From Spirochaetales bacterium (GTDB taxonomy: Bacteria; Spirochaetota; Spirochaetia; SZUA-6; RPPD01): 64,000 bases of DNA. A program made the translations under genes and the position numbers. The stretch lies in NCBI GenBank assembly GCA_016930675.1, contig JAFGGG010000043.1, positions 1-64,000 of the forward strand, given 5' to 3'. Shown here one piece after another: positions 8,339-17,727 of this stretch (the first letter of the stretch is position 1; each line of letters opens with the position of its first letter). The notes below the pieces were generated by a model, which did no database searches, was not told the origin of the DNA, and saw only the letters and a list, made by a program, of their open reading frames with translations.

Positions 8339-8905
8339 ATGAAAAAATACATTATATTACTGCTGATAATCATTATGCCCTTCTCCTGCAAAAGCATTCC
8401 CGAACCTGAAAACGAATCCGACTCTCTGATTATCGGCAGTGTGGTCTGGGATTTTCCGGACGGTCTTTTCCAATTGGAACCCAGGACACTTCGGAATAAT
8501 ATTACGATTGCTTTTGTCAATCTCACTACCTCTGAACAATTTAAAGTTAATACTTCAGACGGTTATTTCAATTTTATATGCAACGGTAATGATAAGTTTA
8601 TGCTGCAATACGTAATGTATCAAGACCCCTCCCCCGCTAAAAGCTATACGGTTAGTTACCCATTAAATCTCCGGATCGACAGCAAACCAAGGAAAATAAT
8701 ATATGTCGGCCACATACTAATAACATTTGCCAGCCCCGGAATATCGGAAGCAAAAGAAGGAGACGCGATGATAACCACATCATGGCGTTTCAGAGAAAAT
8801 TATGTTATTGAGAATAAAATAGAAGATGCTAAAGCATATGTAGCGGATAATGACGGCAATAATGTATGGAGAGATTACACCATATTGAATTTATATGAAA
8901 AGTAA
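8339..8905 (+). CDS. Hypothetical lipoprotein
   Basis: This 188-aa protein has a short hydrophobic signal and a lipobox-like MPFSC, so it is predicted to be a lipid-anchored envelope protein. I recognise no domain. The body shows beta-rich segments (IIGSVVWDFPDG, KIIYVGHILITFA) like small immunoglobulin-like or carboxypeptidase-regulatory-like folds. AAAGGAG lies just before the ATG. It overlaps the next gene by 11 nt, so both are probably translated together, and it may serve the M3-like peptidase encoded next. Confidence 0.65.
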   Translation: MKKYIILLLIIIMPFSCKSIPEPENESDSLIIGSVVWDFPDGLFQLEPRTLRNNITIAFVNLTTSEQFKVNTSDGYFNFICNGNDKFMLQYVMYQDPSPAKSYTVSYPLNLRIDSKPRKIIYVGHILITFASPGISEAKEGDAMITTSWRFRENYVIENKIEDAKAYVADNDGNNVWRDYTILNLYEK

Positions 8906-10442
8906 ATTTGTCTTTATCCTCTTATTAATTTCAGCTTCAAGCTGCATCTCGATCAACAATAATATCGACAATATTTCACTGCTATCAGAAGGCGACTGTG
9001 AACAAGAATATTACAATCTATTAAAGAGCATGGAAGCTCATAAAGGAGATATCAAGCTTATCAAGGCCGACAATCTTTTTACTTTTCTCGACGGGTTTTC
9101 GGTTGTATACTCAAGCCTTTCCCGCGACCTTCAACTCGCCGAATGGCTGAAAGTATTGAGCATCGGCGATCCTGAAAAGCTGTGCCTGGCCAGAAAAAAC
9201 CGGAATGACTTCATTAACCTTAATAAAAACAGCTTTTGGATGCTGCGCAAAAACAGTCACAGCACATCCGCCGAGCAAAGGCTGCGCGTGGAATTATGGG
9301 AGAGCATATTCGAGAAAGATATATCAAATCCGGGCGCTAAGGGGTCGGCGGAAATCAGCAAAGAAATCAGGGAGATCGAAGACGATATCCTGAAAGCCGG
9401 CAACCGTGACCTTCAGGTCTTATTGAATCAGGAAAAACAGTTTAAGCAATTATTTAAATTGAGGAACCGGTACGCGAAAATAAAGGGTCATCAAAATCAT
9501 CTATACTATATTTTTACACCGAATGAAGTTGAAGAATATAATCTTGTTAATAAAATTATTTTACGTAACCTCCCGCAACAACTGGAACCCAAACAAAATA
9601 TCGGCGGGTTGATTAATCCCGACAAGGCTGAATATTTTAATATCATAAAAAAGTCAACTCAAGGAATGGGTCTCGCCATAGATACCCAAAAAATCAAATA
9701 TTTTATTACTCATGAATATACATACAACAGGACCTTCATGACGATAATTGAACCCAAGAACGAATGCCGCATCTACATATTTTTCCCAAATTTTAAATTA
9801 TATCCCGATGAGTACTTGAATTACCTTTCTTTTTTGATGCATGAAACAGGACACGGCCTGCATTTTCAGTATATGAATATAGAACCGGCAATCTTTAATT
9901 TTTTCGATCTTACTGTCACGGAGACGGTAGCGATTTTTTTTGAAAACATGGTATTCACAAAAGAATGGATACAAACATATTTTCCCCGTCAGTTATCCGC
10001 AGCGGAAATGAACATAATCATAAAAAACAGAAAAACCTCAATCTTGGAATTCTTTCGCTTCGCGATTTTTTTGTGGATGTTTGAGAAATCGGTTTACACC
10101 GATCCCGATCAGAACATGGAAGAACTGTATAAAACCTTATCGGCTCAACTGAATATGCCGAAAACCAGCCAGTATAGGCTCTGGTATGACACCTCTATTT
10201 TTGCCTCACACGATCTCTATTACATTCACTACGCTCTGGCCTATCTCTACGCGTATAAATTGAAAATACTGCTGGAAAAAAAATACGGGCCCTACTTTTT
10301 TAAAAATCCTGAGGCCGGTAATTTCTTGGTGCAAAACCTGTTTGCATACGGCAGGTCCTTAACGCGCAAAGAAATTTTCAAAAGAATATTCGGTAATAAT
10401 GATCTGCCTGTCAAAGAGTATATCGCCTATTTAATGGAGTAA
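8895..10442 (+). CDS. M3-like zinc metallopeptidase lipoprotein
   Basis: This 515-aa protein starts with a lipoprotein signal (SASSC). The gluzincin site is visible: FLMHETGHGLHFQYM gives the HExxH pair of histidines and the catalytic glutamate, and TVTETVAIFFENM about 25 residues later supplies the third zinc ligand, as in M3/oligopeptidase F enzymes. The N-terminal half is helical with charged coiled-coil-like stretches (KEIREIEDDILKAG). M3 enzymes cleave oligopeptides and are usually cytoplasmic, so a lipid-anchored version is less common and could process peptides in the periplasm or at the outer membrane. Another M3 protein (pepF) lies at 52681. Confidence 0.75.
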   Translation: MKSKFVFILLLISASSCISINNNIDNISLLSEGDCEQEYYNLLKSMEAHKGDIKLIKADNLFTFLDGFSVVYSSLSRDLQLAEWLKVLSIGDPEKLCLARKNRNDFINLNKNSFWMLRKNSHSTSAEQRLRVELWESIFEKDISNPGAKGSAEISKEIREIEDDILKAGNRDLQVLLNQEKQFKQLFKLRNRYAKIKGHQNHLYYIFTPNEVEEYNLVNKIILRNLPQQLEPKQNIGGLINPDKAEYFNIIKKSTQGMGLAIDTQKIKYFITHEYTYNRTFMTIIEPKNECRIYIFFPNFKLYPDEYLNYLSFLMHETGHGLHFQYMNIEPAIFNFFDLTVTETVAIFFENMVFTKEWIQTYFPRQLSAAEMNIIIKNRKTSILEFFRFAIFLWMFEKSVYTDPDQNMEELYKTLSAQLNMPKTSQYRLWYDTSIFASHDLYYIHYALAYLYAYKLKILLEKKYGPYFFKNPEAGNFLVQNLFAYGRSLTRKEIFKRIFGNNDLPVKEYIAYLME

Positions 10443-10449
10443 CCGTCGC

Positions 10450-12078
10450 CTAAAAAACAAACTCCTGCACACCCGTTTCATCGACTACCGTTGATTCGGA
10501 TTGATTCTTCGGTATACGGCTGGTAACCCGGCACGAATACACGGTTCCGGGCGAGAGGTATCCATCAACAGCAGACAAAGGAATCGCCGCTTCTATAATG
10601 CCCTGTCCGCCGGCAACGGCACCGATCGCTGAAGTCTCGGCCTCGATATTGTCCGCGTTTTTCTTCTCCAATACAATTCGTAATTGTCTGTCCGTATATG
10701 ACATAATGATACTGAGGATCCGCTTATTCTGCTTCATTATATCTATACGATATTCAATGGCCATAAGATCGCTGATATTGCCTCCTGCAAATTTTATGCC
10801 GGAAAAGAGGGTATCATTGTTCTTTGCCATGAATAAATACGTAATATCAGCCTCCGGCGTATCAAGATCAATATCACCCGCAGGATCGCGAACAACCGGC
10901 TGCAAAGACTGCCAATCGTTAATCTTGCCGTCGATAGAAATCGTTTTATGTTTTAGCCGGGAAACAGTTTTAATCCCGCCGTCCTCTGCGTATACTTCAA
11001 GACTTTCTTCATCACCCGGGGACAGTGTTCGCGTGTCTTCGGATTCGATTACATGTTCTTTTTTAAGCATGATGTGTAATGTTTTGTCTTCATCAATTCT
11101 TATTATAGATTCGTGTGAAGCATAATCCGGCCGGGTTACTTTAAGCTTTATTTCCCGGCCCTTTGCAACAAGGAAGGTAAGTTTACCTTTACCCTTGTTT
11201 TGACCATTAACAGAGATAGTGGCGTCCGCCGGTTCGGGTTGTATCTCGCAGGTAGCAGTCTGCTCGGAATCGGTGAAAGATGCGAGGTTACTCTCCTGTA
11301 CCTGAAGCAGAGCGGCCCTGTGCCCGGCGCTTAACGGAGTGGTGGAGATTTCCGTGCTGTCCAAGGTAAGTTCAAGCTCCCGGCCGGACTGTAAAATGTA
11401 CTCTTTATCCGCGATATTGGATTTTGTTTTTATGCTTAATTTTCCTTCCAACAGCGCGATGCGGGTAACCCTGTTCTCTTCCGCTCTGACTATAAAAGTG
11501 GTACTCTTAATACCGATAATACAGTTATCCGTAACAAGCCTCAGGTCCAAAGGCCGATCCGGCTTTTTGATATGCCCGATCAATGTACCCCGGACAAGCC
11601 GGACTGTCAGCATGTTCTCCCTTTCATCAAGAGTTATGACACTGCGCTCGGCAAGCCGCAGCAAGGATATTTTATTTATGCTTACATCGCAAGAAGCCCC
11701 CTCCGCAACAGTGAGAGTAATGCCCGGTTTAAGCTTTTCCCCCACCTTTAATGCTACAGGCTCTTCATTATAGACAGCGGTTACGTCTCCGCAGAGCGAG
11801 CTTGCCATAAGAGACGGGTAAGCGGAGTCCGGCCCAAAAAAAAGCGGTGAAAACATAAAAAACAGAGTAAGAATCAAAGCGCACACCAAACCCGAACCGG
11901 CAAACACAAGCGCAAGCCTGTGTTTCCATATCACGCCTCTGCTTTTTTCACTATCACTATCTGTCTGATCTATAATCCTGTACAATTTATTTTTTAAGTG
12001 TCTCTGCAGGGAATCATTTTTATAACGGGGAGCACGCACATTTTTTAAAAAATCATAAAGCTCTTGGTTTTTTTTCAT
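10450..12078 (-). CDS. FecR-PEGA anti-sigma-like membrane protein
   Basis: This 542-aa protein begins with about 55 cytoplasmic residues, a TM segment (ALVFAGSGLVCALILTLFF), then a FecR domain (LCGDVTAVYNEEPVALKVGE through KSTTFIVRAEENRVTRIALL). A PEGA domain follows (IQPEPADATISVNGQNKGKG). The C-terminus is a carbohydrate-binding-9/DOMON-like sandwich starting at KTISIDGKINDWQSL. The start overlaps the stop of the ECF sigma gene by 4 nt, the classical sigma/anti-sigma arrangement. The cytoplasmic N-terminus would bind the sigma factor and the external domains would sense a surface or wall signal. The three-part sensor is unusual for FecR proteins, which generally end after the FecR or STN partner domains. 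Confidence 0.75.
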   Translation of the reverse strand: MKKNQELYDFLKNVRAPRYKNDSLQRHLKNKLYRIIDQTDSDSEKSRGVIWKHRLALVFAGSGLVCALILTLFFMFSPLFFGPDSAYPSLMASSLCGDVTAVYNEEPVALKVGEKLKPGITLTVAEGASCDVSINKISLLRLAERSVITLDERENMLTVRLVRGTLIGHIKKPDRPLDLRLVTDNCIIGIKSTTFIVRAEENRVTRIALLEGKLSIKTKSNIADKEYILQSGRELELTLDSTEISTTPLSAGHRAALLQVQESNLASFTDSEQTATCEIQPEPADATISVNGQNKGKGKLTFLVAKGREIKLKVTRPDYASHESIIRIDEDKTLHIMLKKEHVIESEDTRTLSPGDEESLEVYAEDGGIKTVSRLKHKTISIDGKINDWQSLQPVVRDPAGDIDLDTPEADITYLFMAKNNDTLFSGIKFAGGNISDLMAIEYRIDIMKQNKRILSIIMSYTDRQLRIVLEKKNADNIEAETSAIGAVAGGQGIIEAAIPLSAVDGYLSPGTVYSCRVTSRIPKNQSESTVVDETGVQEFVF

Positions 12079-12608
12079 AATTTAACCCTGTCGCCCGAAG
12101 CGATAATTTTTTCCAGCTTTTTTAATATGCGATGCACCCTGGTTCGAATTGTGGTTTCTTTTAAATCAAGAATCTCGGCCATTTCCTCATATTTCTTGTC
12201 TTCAAAAAAGTGCATCTCCACGATTACGGCCTCTTCCGGTTTTAGTTTCTTTAAAGCCTGCTTTACGGTCCAGTATTGGGCAAAGCTTTCGCTTTTATCG
12301 CTTCTTTCATCAACCAGGTAATTTCCCAGCTGTATCTTCTCGTCATCAATGCTTAACGTGGCTTTTTTCCTCTTACTATTAAGATATTTTAAAAGCTCAT
12401 TTGTTGCAATTTTATACATCCAGGCTGAAAAATTTTTTATTTCCACGTTTTTGGTTTTGATGTATTTAAGCGCGTCGGTAAAGGCGTTGGAGGTGAGATC
12501 CTCCGCTACTTCAGGGAGAGCTACGGTGCGCAGAATAAAGTTATAGATCTTGGGGAAGAACTCATCATACGCAGCGATAAAATCTCTTTCTGAATTTACG
12601 GAAATCAT
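12075..12608 (-). CDS. ECF RNA polymerase sigma factor
   Basis: The protein is 177 aa from the ATG at 12608. Sigma region 2 is visible at ERDFIAAYDEFFPKIYNFIL and FSAWMYKIATNELLKYL. Region 4 is visible at LKPEEAVIVEMHFFEDKKYE and TTIRTRVHRILKKLEK. The ORF-track start at 12773 would translate a promoter and a hairpin repeat, so the shorter start is preferred although its ribosome site is weak. It is co-transcribed with the FecR-type partner. A TTGACA-17-TATCAA promoter lies 70 nt upstream, with hairpin element D in the leader. No ECF-type autoregulatory promoter was obvious. Confidence 0.85.
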   Translation of the reverse strand: MISVNSERDFIAAYDEFFPKIYNFILRTVALPEVAEDLTSNAFTDALKYIKTKNVEIKNFSAWMYKIATNELLKYLNSKRKKATLSIDDEKIQLGNYLVDERSDKSESFAQYWTVKQALKKLKPEEAVIVEMHFFEDKKYEEMAEILDLKETTIRTRVHRILKKLEKIIASGDRVKL

Positions 12609-12624
12609 AGTAATAATTGAAATG

Positions 12625-12670
12625 TTTTTTACTTCCGAAAAAGCCGCCACAGATGGTGGTTTTTTCGCCC
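12625..12670 (-). repeat. Hairpin element D in the sigma-factor leader
   Basis: Read on the minus strand: GCGAAAAAACCACC, a short loop, then GTGGCGGCTTTTTCGGAAGT. This is the 3' hairpin and tail of the dispersed family, oriented with the sigma gene and lying between its promoter-like boxes and its ATG. The stem followed by a T-run resembles an intrinsic terminator, so it could attenuate the operon. Confidence 0.6.
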
Positions 12671-12675
12671 ACTTA

Positions 12676-12704
12676 TTGATATGTTCTTTTATCATTTGTG
12701 TCAA
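12676..12704 (-). promoter_or_regulatory. Sigma70-like promoter of the ECF/FecR operon
   Basis: On the minus strand TTGACA (12704-12699), a 17-nt spacer and TATCAA (12681-12676) precede the sigma gene. Transcription would start near 12669, just before hairpin element D. Confidence 0.5.
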
Positions 12705-12833
12705 GGTAAATTTTATAGTCGGAACGCTTATTAAAAAACCACGATACTTCCTATGTACAACGGATTTTGGCAAGCGGGTTGCAATACAACAAAATAAGCG
12801 CTGTTATCCAGACGCGTCTTTTAGCATTATGCT

Positions 12834-14552
12834 TTAAAACCCGACCGCAAGATATAAAGACAGCCATGATGCATATTCTTCACCATCTTCAAAACCGAAA
12901 ATATTATACCCTATCTGGTATTCACAGCATAATAGAAACATGGGATCTTCACTAAATCCCAACTGAACTCCCCCTCCGCCGACAAGATAAGCGCCGCCAT
13001 CCTCCATAAAATCCATATTTATTCGCATCATAAGACTACCTGATACATAGGGTATAATTGAAAGAACGGAGACTTTTAGCGGTAACTGAAGATGATTGGC
13101 CCACACAAGCTGAAAGGTTGAGGTGTTAATCTCCGAACCGAAACCATCGTCAACAGTAAAGGGACGAATACCGAATTCCACTCCCGTAGTAATATAGTCG
13201 TAAAATTTAAAATGTACTCCACCGCTCCACATCGGTGTATCGATCATTTCAAAATCAAGCTGGACCCCGCCGAACACAAACATATTATATGGTGTGTTCA
13301 TTATAAAATCTTCTTGTTTATCTTTTTTGGAAGAAAAAATTTCGCCCTCTACCTGAAAATCATTCACATACCAGTCACCTTGCTCGTAAACCCAGGAGCT
13401 CGATAACTTTTTTTCTGCCAGAGTAAAGGAAACAGTTGTTTTGCGTGAGTTATCAGTAACATCTCCTTCTACTGCCATAAAACTCAGGTTGGGAGTTTCT
13501 TCCTGTTTAACAAAGTGCATATAAATTCCATACGCGATGGCTATGCGGGCAGCTTCAATGGGAGATGCGCTATAAAATACTCTGATAATTTCATCATGTA
13601 TCTCCTTAGGCGCGTGGTACACAACTTCGGAAAGCGCGGCTTCACCGTTCTTCCAAACATATGCAAGCGAAATAAATTGCGCTATCCGCTTGTATGCATT
13701 TCCTGAAGTTGAAAAAGCCGTCACAAAATCCCGGCAGCTTTTTTCCAACGCGGCGTTTGATTGTTCTTTAACCGGATGATGGGTTGCCGAGAGGGATGTG
13801 TCTATAAAGGTCTTGACTGCCGCTGCGGGGATTGAGAAATTTGTCGCCTGCCTGCCGATAATCTTCCACGTATTAACACCGATTACTTTATATCCCGCGT
13901 TATATCTGTCGTCGGCGACAAGCAAAGGACCGCCTGAATTTCCGGAATCAACCTGGGCCGAGTGCTGAATAAGTGTGGTTTTTTTAGGATCGACAAGCTC
14001 CGGGACTTTGGCGAAAGCATTTGTAATATTACCTTTTCCCAACTGCCACATGGGACTACTGAGCAAACCCGGATAACCCGCGGTCCATACTTCAAGACCG
14101 TCTTTCAACCGCATATCCGAATAGGAAAGCCCCGATCTGAAAGGGCGCTTTTCGCTTTGAAAAGCAATAAGCGCCAGATCTAATGTTTTATCAACAGCAA
14201 GCACGTAACAGTTCTGATAGACAATTATTGTGCCGTCTTGTTTCTCAAACTCTAGATTTACCGATTCCGCTTCCGCTACAACATGATAATTTGTTACAAC
14301 ATAATTTGCTCCATTAGCCGCCACATAAACAAAACCGGAGCCGTATGTACCTTCGGCATAAGCCGCAAGCATATCCGCTATTTCAGTATAACCAATCCAG
14401 CTCATGGTAGTACTTAACGAGCTGAAAAACTCCCTTGTCTGCTGGCTATAAACCGGCCGGACTATGGGGATATAATCCCTTAGTTGAGCAGAAAGAGAAA
14501 ACGTAATAAATACGATTAATAAAATTCCAAAAACGGTTTTTTTATATGTCAT
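12834..14552 (-). CDS. Trypsin-like serine protease with C-terminal barrel-like domain
   Basis: This 572-aa protein has a signal peptide ending near LSAQ (residue 23). A DegP-like S1C protease domain follows with VVTNYHVV (His90), KTLDLALI (Asp125) and DSGNSGGPL (Ser206), so the catalytic triad is complete. No PDZ domain is present. A middle alpha region (about 270-400) lacks recognisable motifs. The last 150 residues look like an outer-membrane beta-barrel or porin-like sheet: alternating hydrophobic strands such as MWSGGVHFKFYDYITTGVEF and GGAYLVGGGGVQLGF, ending in LSLYLAVGF with a terminal phenylalanine as barrel proteins have. I infer a surface- or outer-membrane-tethered protease. Confidence 0.75.
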   Translation of the reverse strand: MTYKKTVFGILLIVFITFSLSAQLRDYIPIVRPVYSQQTREFFSSLSTTMSWIGYTEIADMLAAYAEGTYGSGFVYVAANGANYVVTNYHVVAEAESVNLEFEKQDGTIIVYQNCYVLAVDKTLDLALIAFQSEKRPFRSGLSYSDMRLKDGLEVWTAGYPGLLSSPMWQLGKGNITNAFAKVPELVDPKKTTLIQHSAQVDSGNSGGPLLVADDRYNAGYKVIGVNTWKIIGRQATNFSIPAAAVKTFIDTSLSATHHPVKEQSNAALEKSCRDFVTAFSTSGNAYKRIAQFISLAYVWKNGEAALSEVVYHAPKEIHDEIIRVFYSASPIEAARIAIAYGIYMHFVKQEETPNLSFMAVEGDVTDNSRKTTVSFTLAEKKLSSSWVYEQGDWYVNDFQVEGEIFSSKKDKQEDFIMNTPYNMFVFGGVQLDFEMIDTPMWSGGVHFKFYDYITTGVEFGIRPFTVDDGFGSEINTSTFQLVWANHLQLPLKVSVLSIIPYVSGSLMMRINMDFMEDGGAYLVGGGGVQLGFSEDPMFLLCCEYQIGYNIFGFEDGEEYASWLSLYLAVGF

Positions 14553-14694
14553 TACAGCACCTTTTATAAAGGAATATAGATCCCCTGCAATCTTTTTATC
14601 AGTTATAATTTATTTTTTAGATACAAATCCGTGTTAATTGTTACAAAAAAATTGAATTAATACAAATATTTTACTACGTCGGCACAATCTTTTA

Positions 14695-15696
14695 CTAAAA
14701 TGATTTTAGCGGCAGATATCCGTTCGCTTCGATAAGCCTCTGTCCCTGATCTGAAAGCAGCCATTCTTTTATTTTATATGCAGCACTTTCTTGTGGCATA
14801 TCGGATCTTACTACAATATAGAGTTGCCTGATTAACGGATATGTCCTGTTTCGTATTGAGTCCCGGTCAGGGATTACACCGTTTACCGCTATCCGTTTAA
14901 TCATTTTATTCTGTGTCAAATATTCTTCAAAATAAAAAGCGGAATACCCGATCCCTCTCACATCTTGCTCTAACATATTAAGTGGTCCGATCATAGCTAT
15001 TAATACAAGCCGGGGTAATCCATGCATCATTTTCTTTCCCTTCATCACAGAACGGACCATATACGCATGATCGTCCGAATTTTCTCCACTTATATATGCG
15101 TTTATTTTGGCTGGCTCAAAGCCAAGTTCCGCCCAATCTGTTATTTCCCCGCTATAAATATCCTGAATCTGTCGAATAGTAATATTTTGCAGCGGATTTT
15201 CTATATTAACAATAAATACTAAAGAGTCCAAAGCCACCGCTTGTATGTCAAAAACCACATCCTCAGTCTCAGCCAAAAGCAGTTCATCACGGGTTGGTTT
15301 TCCGCCCACAAGAATCAGATCAAACTCTTTTCGCGCTAATCCAGTGTACGCATAATGGGTGTCGGAGTGACTAATTTTCTCATAATAAAGGTTGCTAAAT
15401 CGATTTCTCTCTTCTTCATTCTCTATACTATCGACCTGTGGTATGACCATTGTGGTACCTGTAAAAAACTTTTCCCACTGCCAGGGCATACCAATCAGCT
15501 CGCACGCTATAATTGCTCCCAAAGGCGCGGTGGCCCCAGTATTACATACTCTCGGGTAAGTATCGATGGTAAGCTTCGGTTTATCCGTACTTTCGCACTC
15601 GACATCCGAGGCAATAAAGAGTACCATAAATATGCAAAACAGGAACACATACACGATGAATGACGGATTAATACATATTTTCTTCTTGATACTCAT
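14695..15696 (-). CDS. PstS-like phosphate/anion-binding protein
   Basis: The protein is 333 aa from the ATG at 15696, supported by AAGGAG 7 nt upstream (the ORF-track start at 15765 is less likely). It has an N-terminal membrane signal (SFIVYVFLFCIFMVLFIASD) and a PBP-like domain with the PstS-type patterns NPLQNITIRQIQDIYSGEI, TDWAELG, DVRGIGYSAFYF, RTYPLIRQLYIVV and KEWLLSDQGQ. Members bind phosphate or a related anion for an ABC importer. No PstCAB is adjacent, so it may be an orphan binding or signalling protein. Confidence 0.75.
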   Translation of the reverse strand: MSIKKKICINPSFIVYVFLFCIFMVLFIASDVECESTDKPKLTIDTYPRVCNTGATAPLGAIIACELIGMPWQWEKFFTGTTMVIPQVDSIENEEERNRFSNLYYEKISHSDTHYAYTGLARKEFDLILVGGKPTRDELLLAETEDVVFDIQAVALDSLVFIVNIENPLQNITIRQIQDIYSGEITDWAELGFEPAKINAYISGENSDDHAYMVRSVMKGKKMMHGLPRLVLIAMIGPLNMLEQDVRGIGYSAFYFEEYLTQNKMIKRIAVNGVIPDRDSIRNRTYPLIRQLYIVVRSDMPQESAAYKIKEWLLSDQGQRLIEANGYLPLKSF

Positions 15697-15816
15697 TACG
15701 AAACTCCTTAACTCTATACGTCTTATAAGCAGTATGCCGGTGTTTGTAAAATTAAATGTCAACAATGGGTAAAAAATTGTAAAAAAATATAAAATTTTAA
15801 TCCTTTACATAATTTC

Positions 15817-16902
15817 TTATTCAATTTTGAGGGCATCTAATTTATTAGATTTTACCACACCTCGTTCCGTTATAAAAGCAGTAATCAGACGCGCCGGAGT
15901 AACATCAAAAGCATGGTTCAACGCAGTACTGCCCGTACCGAATAATTGCACCCTTTCCATCTTTCCCCGTTTTATCCCATTAATGTAGAGAACCTCTTCG
16001 GGATCTCGTTTTTCAAGCGGAATGTCCCGACCGTTTGCCAGGTTCCGGTCTATGGTCGGTATGGGCAGCGCCACATAGAAAGGAATCTTATTGTCATAAG
16101 CGGCCAGGGCCTTCAAGTACGTTCCTATTTTATTGGCCGTATCGCCGTTAACCGCCACTCTGTCCGCGCCCACAATAACCATATCGACCATGCCTTGCCG
16201 CATCAGTAAACCGCCCGCGTTATCGCAGACTAAGGTATGCGCAATCCCCTGTTCCCGCAGCTCCCATGCGGTCAGCCTTCCCTGGTTTCTGGGGCGTGTT
16301 TCATCCACCCACACATGCAGGGCAATACCCTGTTTGCGGGCCTGATAGATGGGGGCGGTAGCCGTGCCAAAATCGATACAGCCCAGGGCTCCCGCGTTGC
16401 AGTGGGTGAGAATCTGCACCGGCCGGCCTTTGTTTTGGGCACTTATTCGCTTGATTATTGTCAAACCATAGTGACCGATAGCCCGGCAGCGCTCGACATC
16501 ATCCTCCGCGATCCGTTCAGCCACCTGCAGGGCGCGTTTTTTTTTGTCCATAGGATTGTCAGCCTTTTGTAACTGCGCCCGCTGCCTATCCAAAGCCCAC
16601 ATCAGATTAACGGCAGTAGGTCTGGAAGCGGCCAGGCTGGCAAAGCTTTGTTCGATAAATTCGTCACTCCGCCGCTTTTTTTCGGCTTGGGCACATGCCA
16701 GATAGATACCGTAGGCCGCGGCCGCTCCTATAAGGGGTGCTCCCCTTACATGCATCTCCTTGATTGCCCTCACCATCTGTTCCACAGTGCGAATTTTCTC
16801 GACCACAAATTTAAAAGGCAAAAAGCGCTGGTCTATGACGCGCACGTGCTTCTTGTCGGGCGCGAGCCAAATTGTACGGTACTGTCTGCCCTGTATAAGC
16901 AT
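15817..16902 (-). CDS. mtnA: S-methyl-5-thioribose-1-phosphate isomerase
   Basis: The 361-aa product converts 5-methylthioribose-1-phosphate to the ribulose isomer in methionine salvage. Diagnostic segments are MHVRGAPLIGAAAAYGIYLA, PTAVNLMWALDRQ, HCNAGALGC (catalytic cysteine), and the GADRVAVNGDTANKIGT block with the catalytic aspartate. Length matches the family. AAGGAG lies 8 nt before the ATG at 16902; the track start at 17043 would run into the upstream lipoprotein gene and is rejected. No other salvage gene (mtnK, mtnP) is near. Confidence 0.92.
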   Translation of the reverse strand: MLIQGRQYRTIWLAPDKKHVRVIDQRFLPFKFVVEKIRTVEQMVRAIKEMHVRGAPLIGAAAAYGIYLACAQAEKKRRSDEFIEQSFASLAASRPTAVNLMWALDRQRAQLQKADNPMDKKKRALQVAERIAEDDVERCRAIGHYGLTIIKRISAQNKGRPVQILTHCNAGALGCIDFGTATAPIYQARKQGIALHVWVDETRPRNQGRLTAWELREQGIAHTLVCDNAGGLLMRQGMVDMVIVGADRVAVNGDTANKIGTYLKALAAYDNKIPFYVALPIPTIDRNLANGRDIPLEKRDPEEVLYINGIKRGKMERVQLFGTGSTALNHAFDVTPARLITAFITERGVVKSNKLDALKIE

Positions 16903-16945
16903 TGCATTGTCTCCTTGTAAACAGGCTTCTGTATACTCCGCATCA

Positions 16946-17545
16946 TTATTCGGTAAAAACATCCGACAGCAAAATACTGCAGGCACCGCTTCCCAAATCG
17001 GAATGGCATACGGCCCGAGATAATAATCTATCGATATTTTCAAACCTTTTATGTCTATTGCCTATTATGAATTCAATATTTTGAAAGCAGTTTGTTGCAG
17101 GCAGGTCACCCAATGCTCTTCCTATCTGTATTTTATCTCCCGGGTACATGGTAAACGAAAACCACGAAACGTTTTTATCAGAAGATTCAGAGACTGTCAC
17201 GCATCTCTTTCTTACATAATTGACGTAGCGATCATATTCATATGATCCGAAAATATAGTTATTTTGTTCAAAACTCGCTGCATCTTTAACAGGCATTTCA
17301 GAACCATAGATCATAAGTCTATTGAAATTATTAATACAGGTTATAAAAACCTGGGGTGATGTATTCTTTATTTTGAAAATCTGCTTTTCAATGTACATAT
17401 TTTCTATGGTTTGTGCTATAACAGTCACGCTATCATCGGTATTATTAACCAGATAAGTCGTTGTCCATTTATCACAACCTGATAAAGATACTAATAGTAA
17501 AAGTGAAATCATTGGATATTTTAGCTTAAATAACAGCAGTTGCAT
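16946..17545 (-). CDS. Hypothetical lipoprotein
   Basis: This 199-aa protein has a signal and a clear lipobox (LVSLSGC). I recognise no family. The body is mixed alpha/beta with four more cysteines (ITCINN, KRCVTV, TNCFQN, AVCHSDLGSGAC), possibly forming disulfides. It ends 43 nt before the mtnA start on the same strand; a shared transcript is possible. Confidence 0.6.
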   Translation of the reverse strand: MQLLLFKLKYPMISLLLLVSLSGCDKWTTTYLVNNTDDSVTVIAQTIENMYIEKQIFKIKNTSPQVFITCINNFNRLMIYGSEMPVKDAASFEQNNYIFGSYEYDRYVNYVRKRCVTVSESSDKNVSWFSFTMYPGDKIQIGRALGDLPATNCFQNIEFIIGNRHKRFENIDRLLSRAVCHSDLGSGACSILLSDVFTE

Positions 17546-17669
17546 TTTTTCCTGTACTCACACCTATACCGGTATAATCCGGGCCGCGAAAGAAGATCAC
17601 ACCTTTCTACTATAAAACGGTGTTTTTTGCAAGCTTCGGGGCACTCAAACAGATTTTGTTAAATCATCA

Positions 17670-17696
17670 TTGACAAAGCAATTTCCGCCGTATACT
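17670..17696 (+). promoter_or_regulatory. Promoter of the FHA gene
   Basis: TTGACA (17670-17675) and TATACT (17691-17696) are separated by 15 nt, slightly short of optimum. They lie 31 nt before the ATG. Confidence 0.4.
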
Positions 17697-17727
17697 CTTT
17701 AAGAGAGAAACAAAGAGGGGCAAGGCT

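Noticed and set aside
12609-12773. 55-residue N-terminal extension of the ECF sigma factor
   Set aside because: It covers promoter boxes and a hairpin repeat, and sigma region 2 begins right after the internal ATG.
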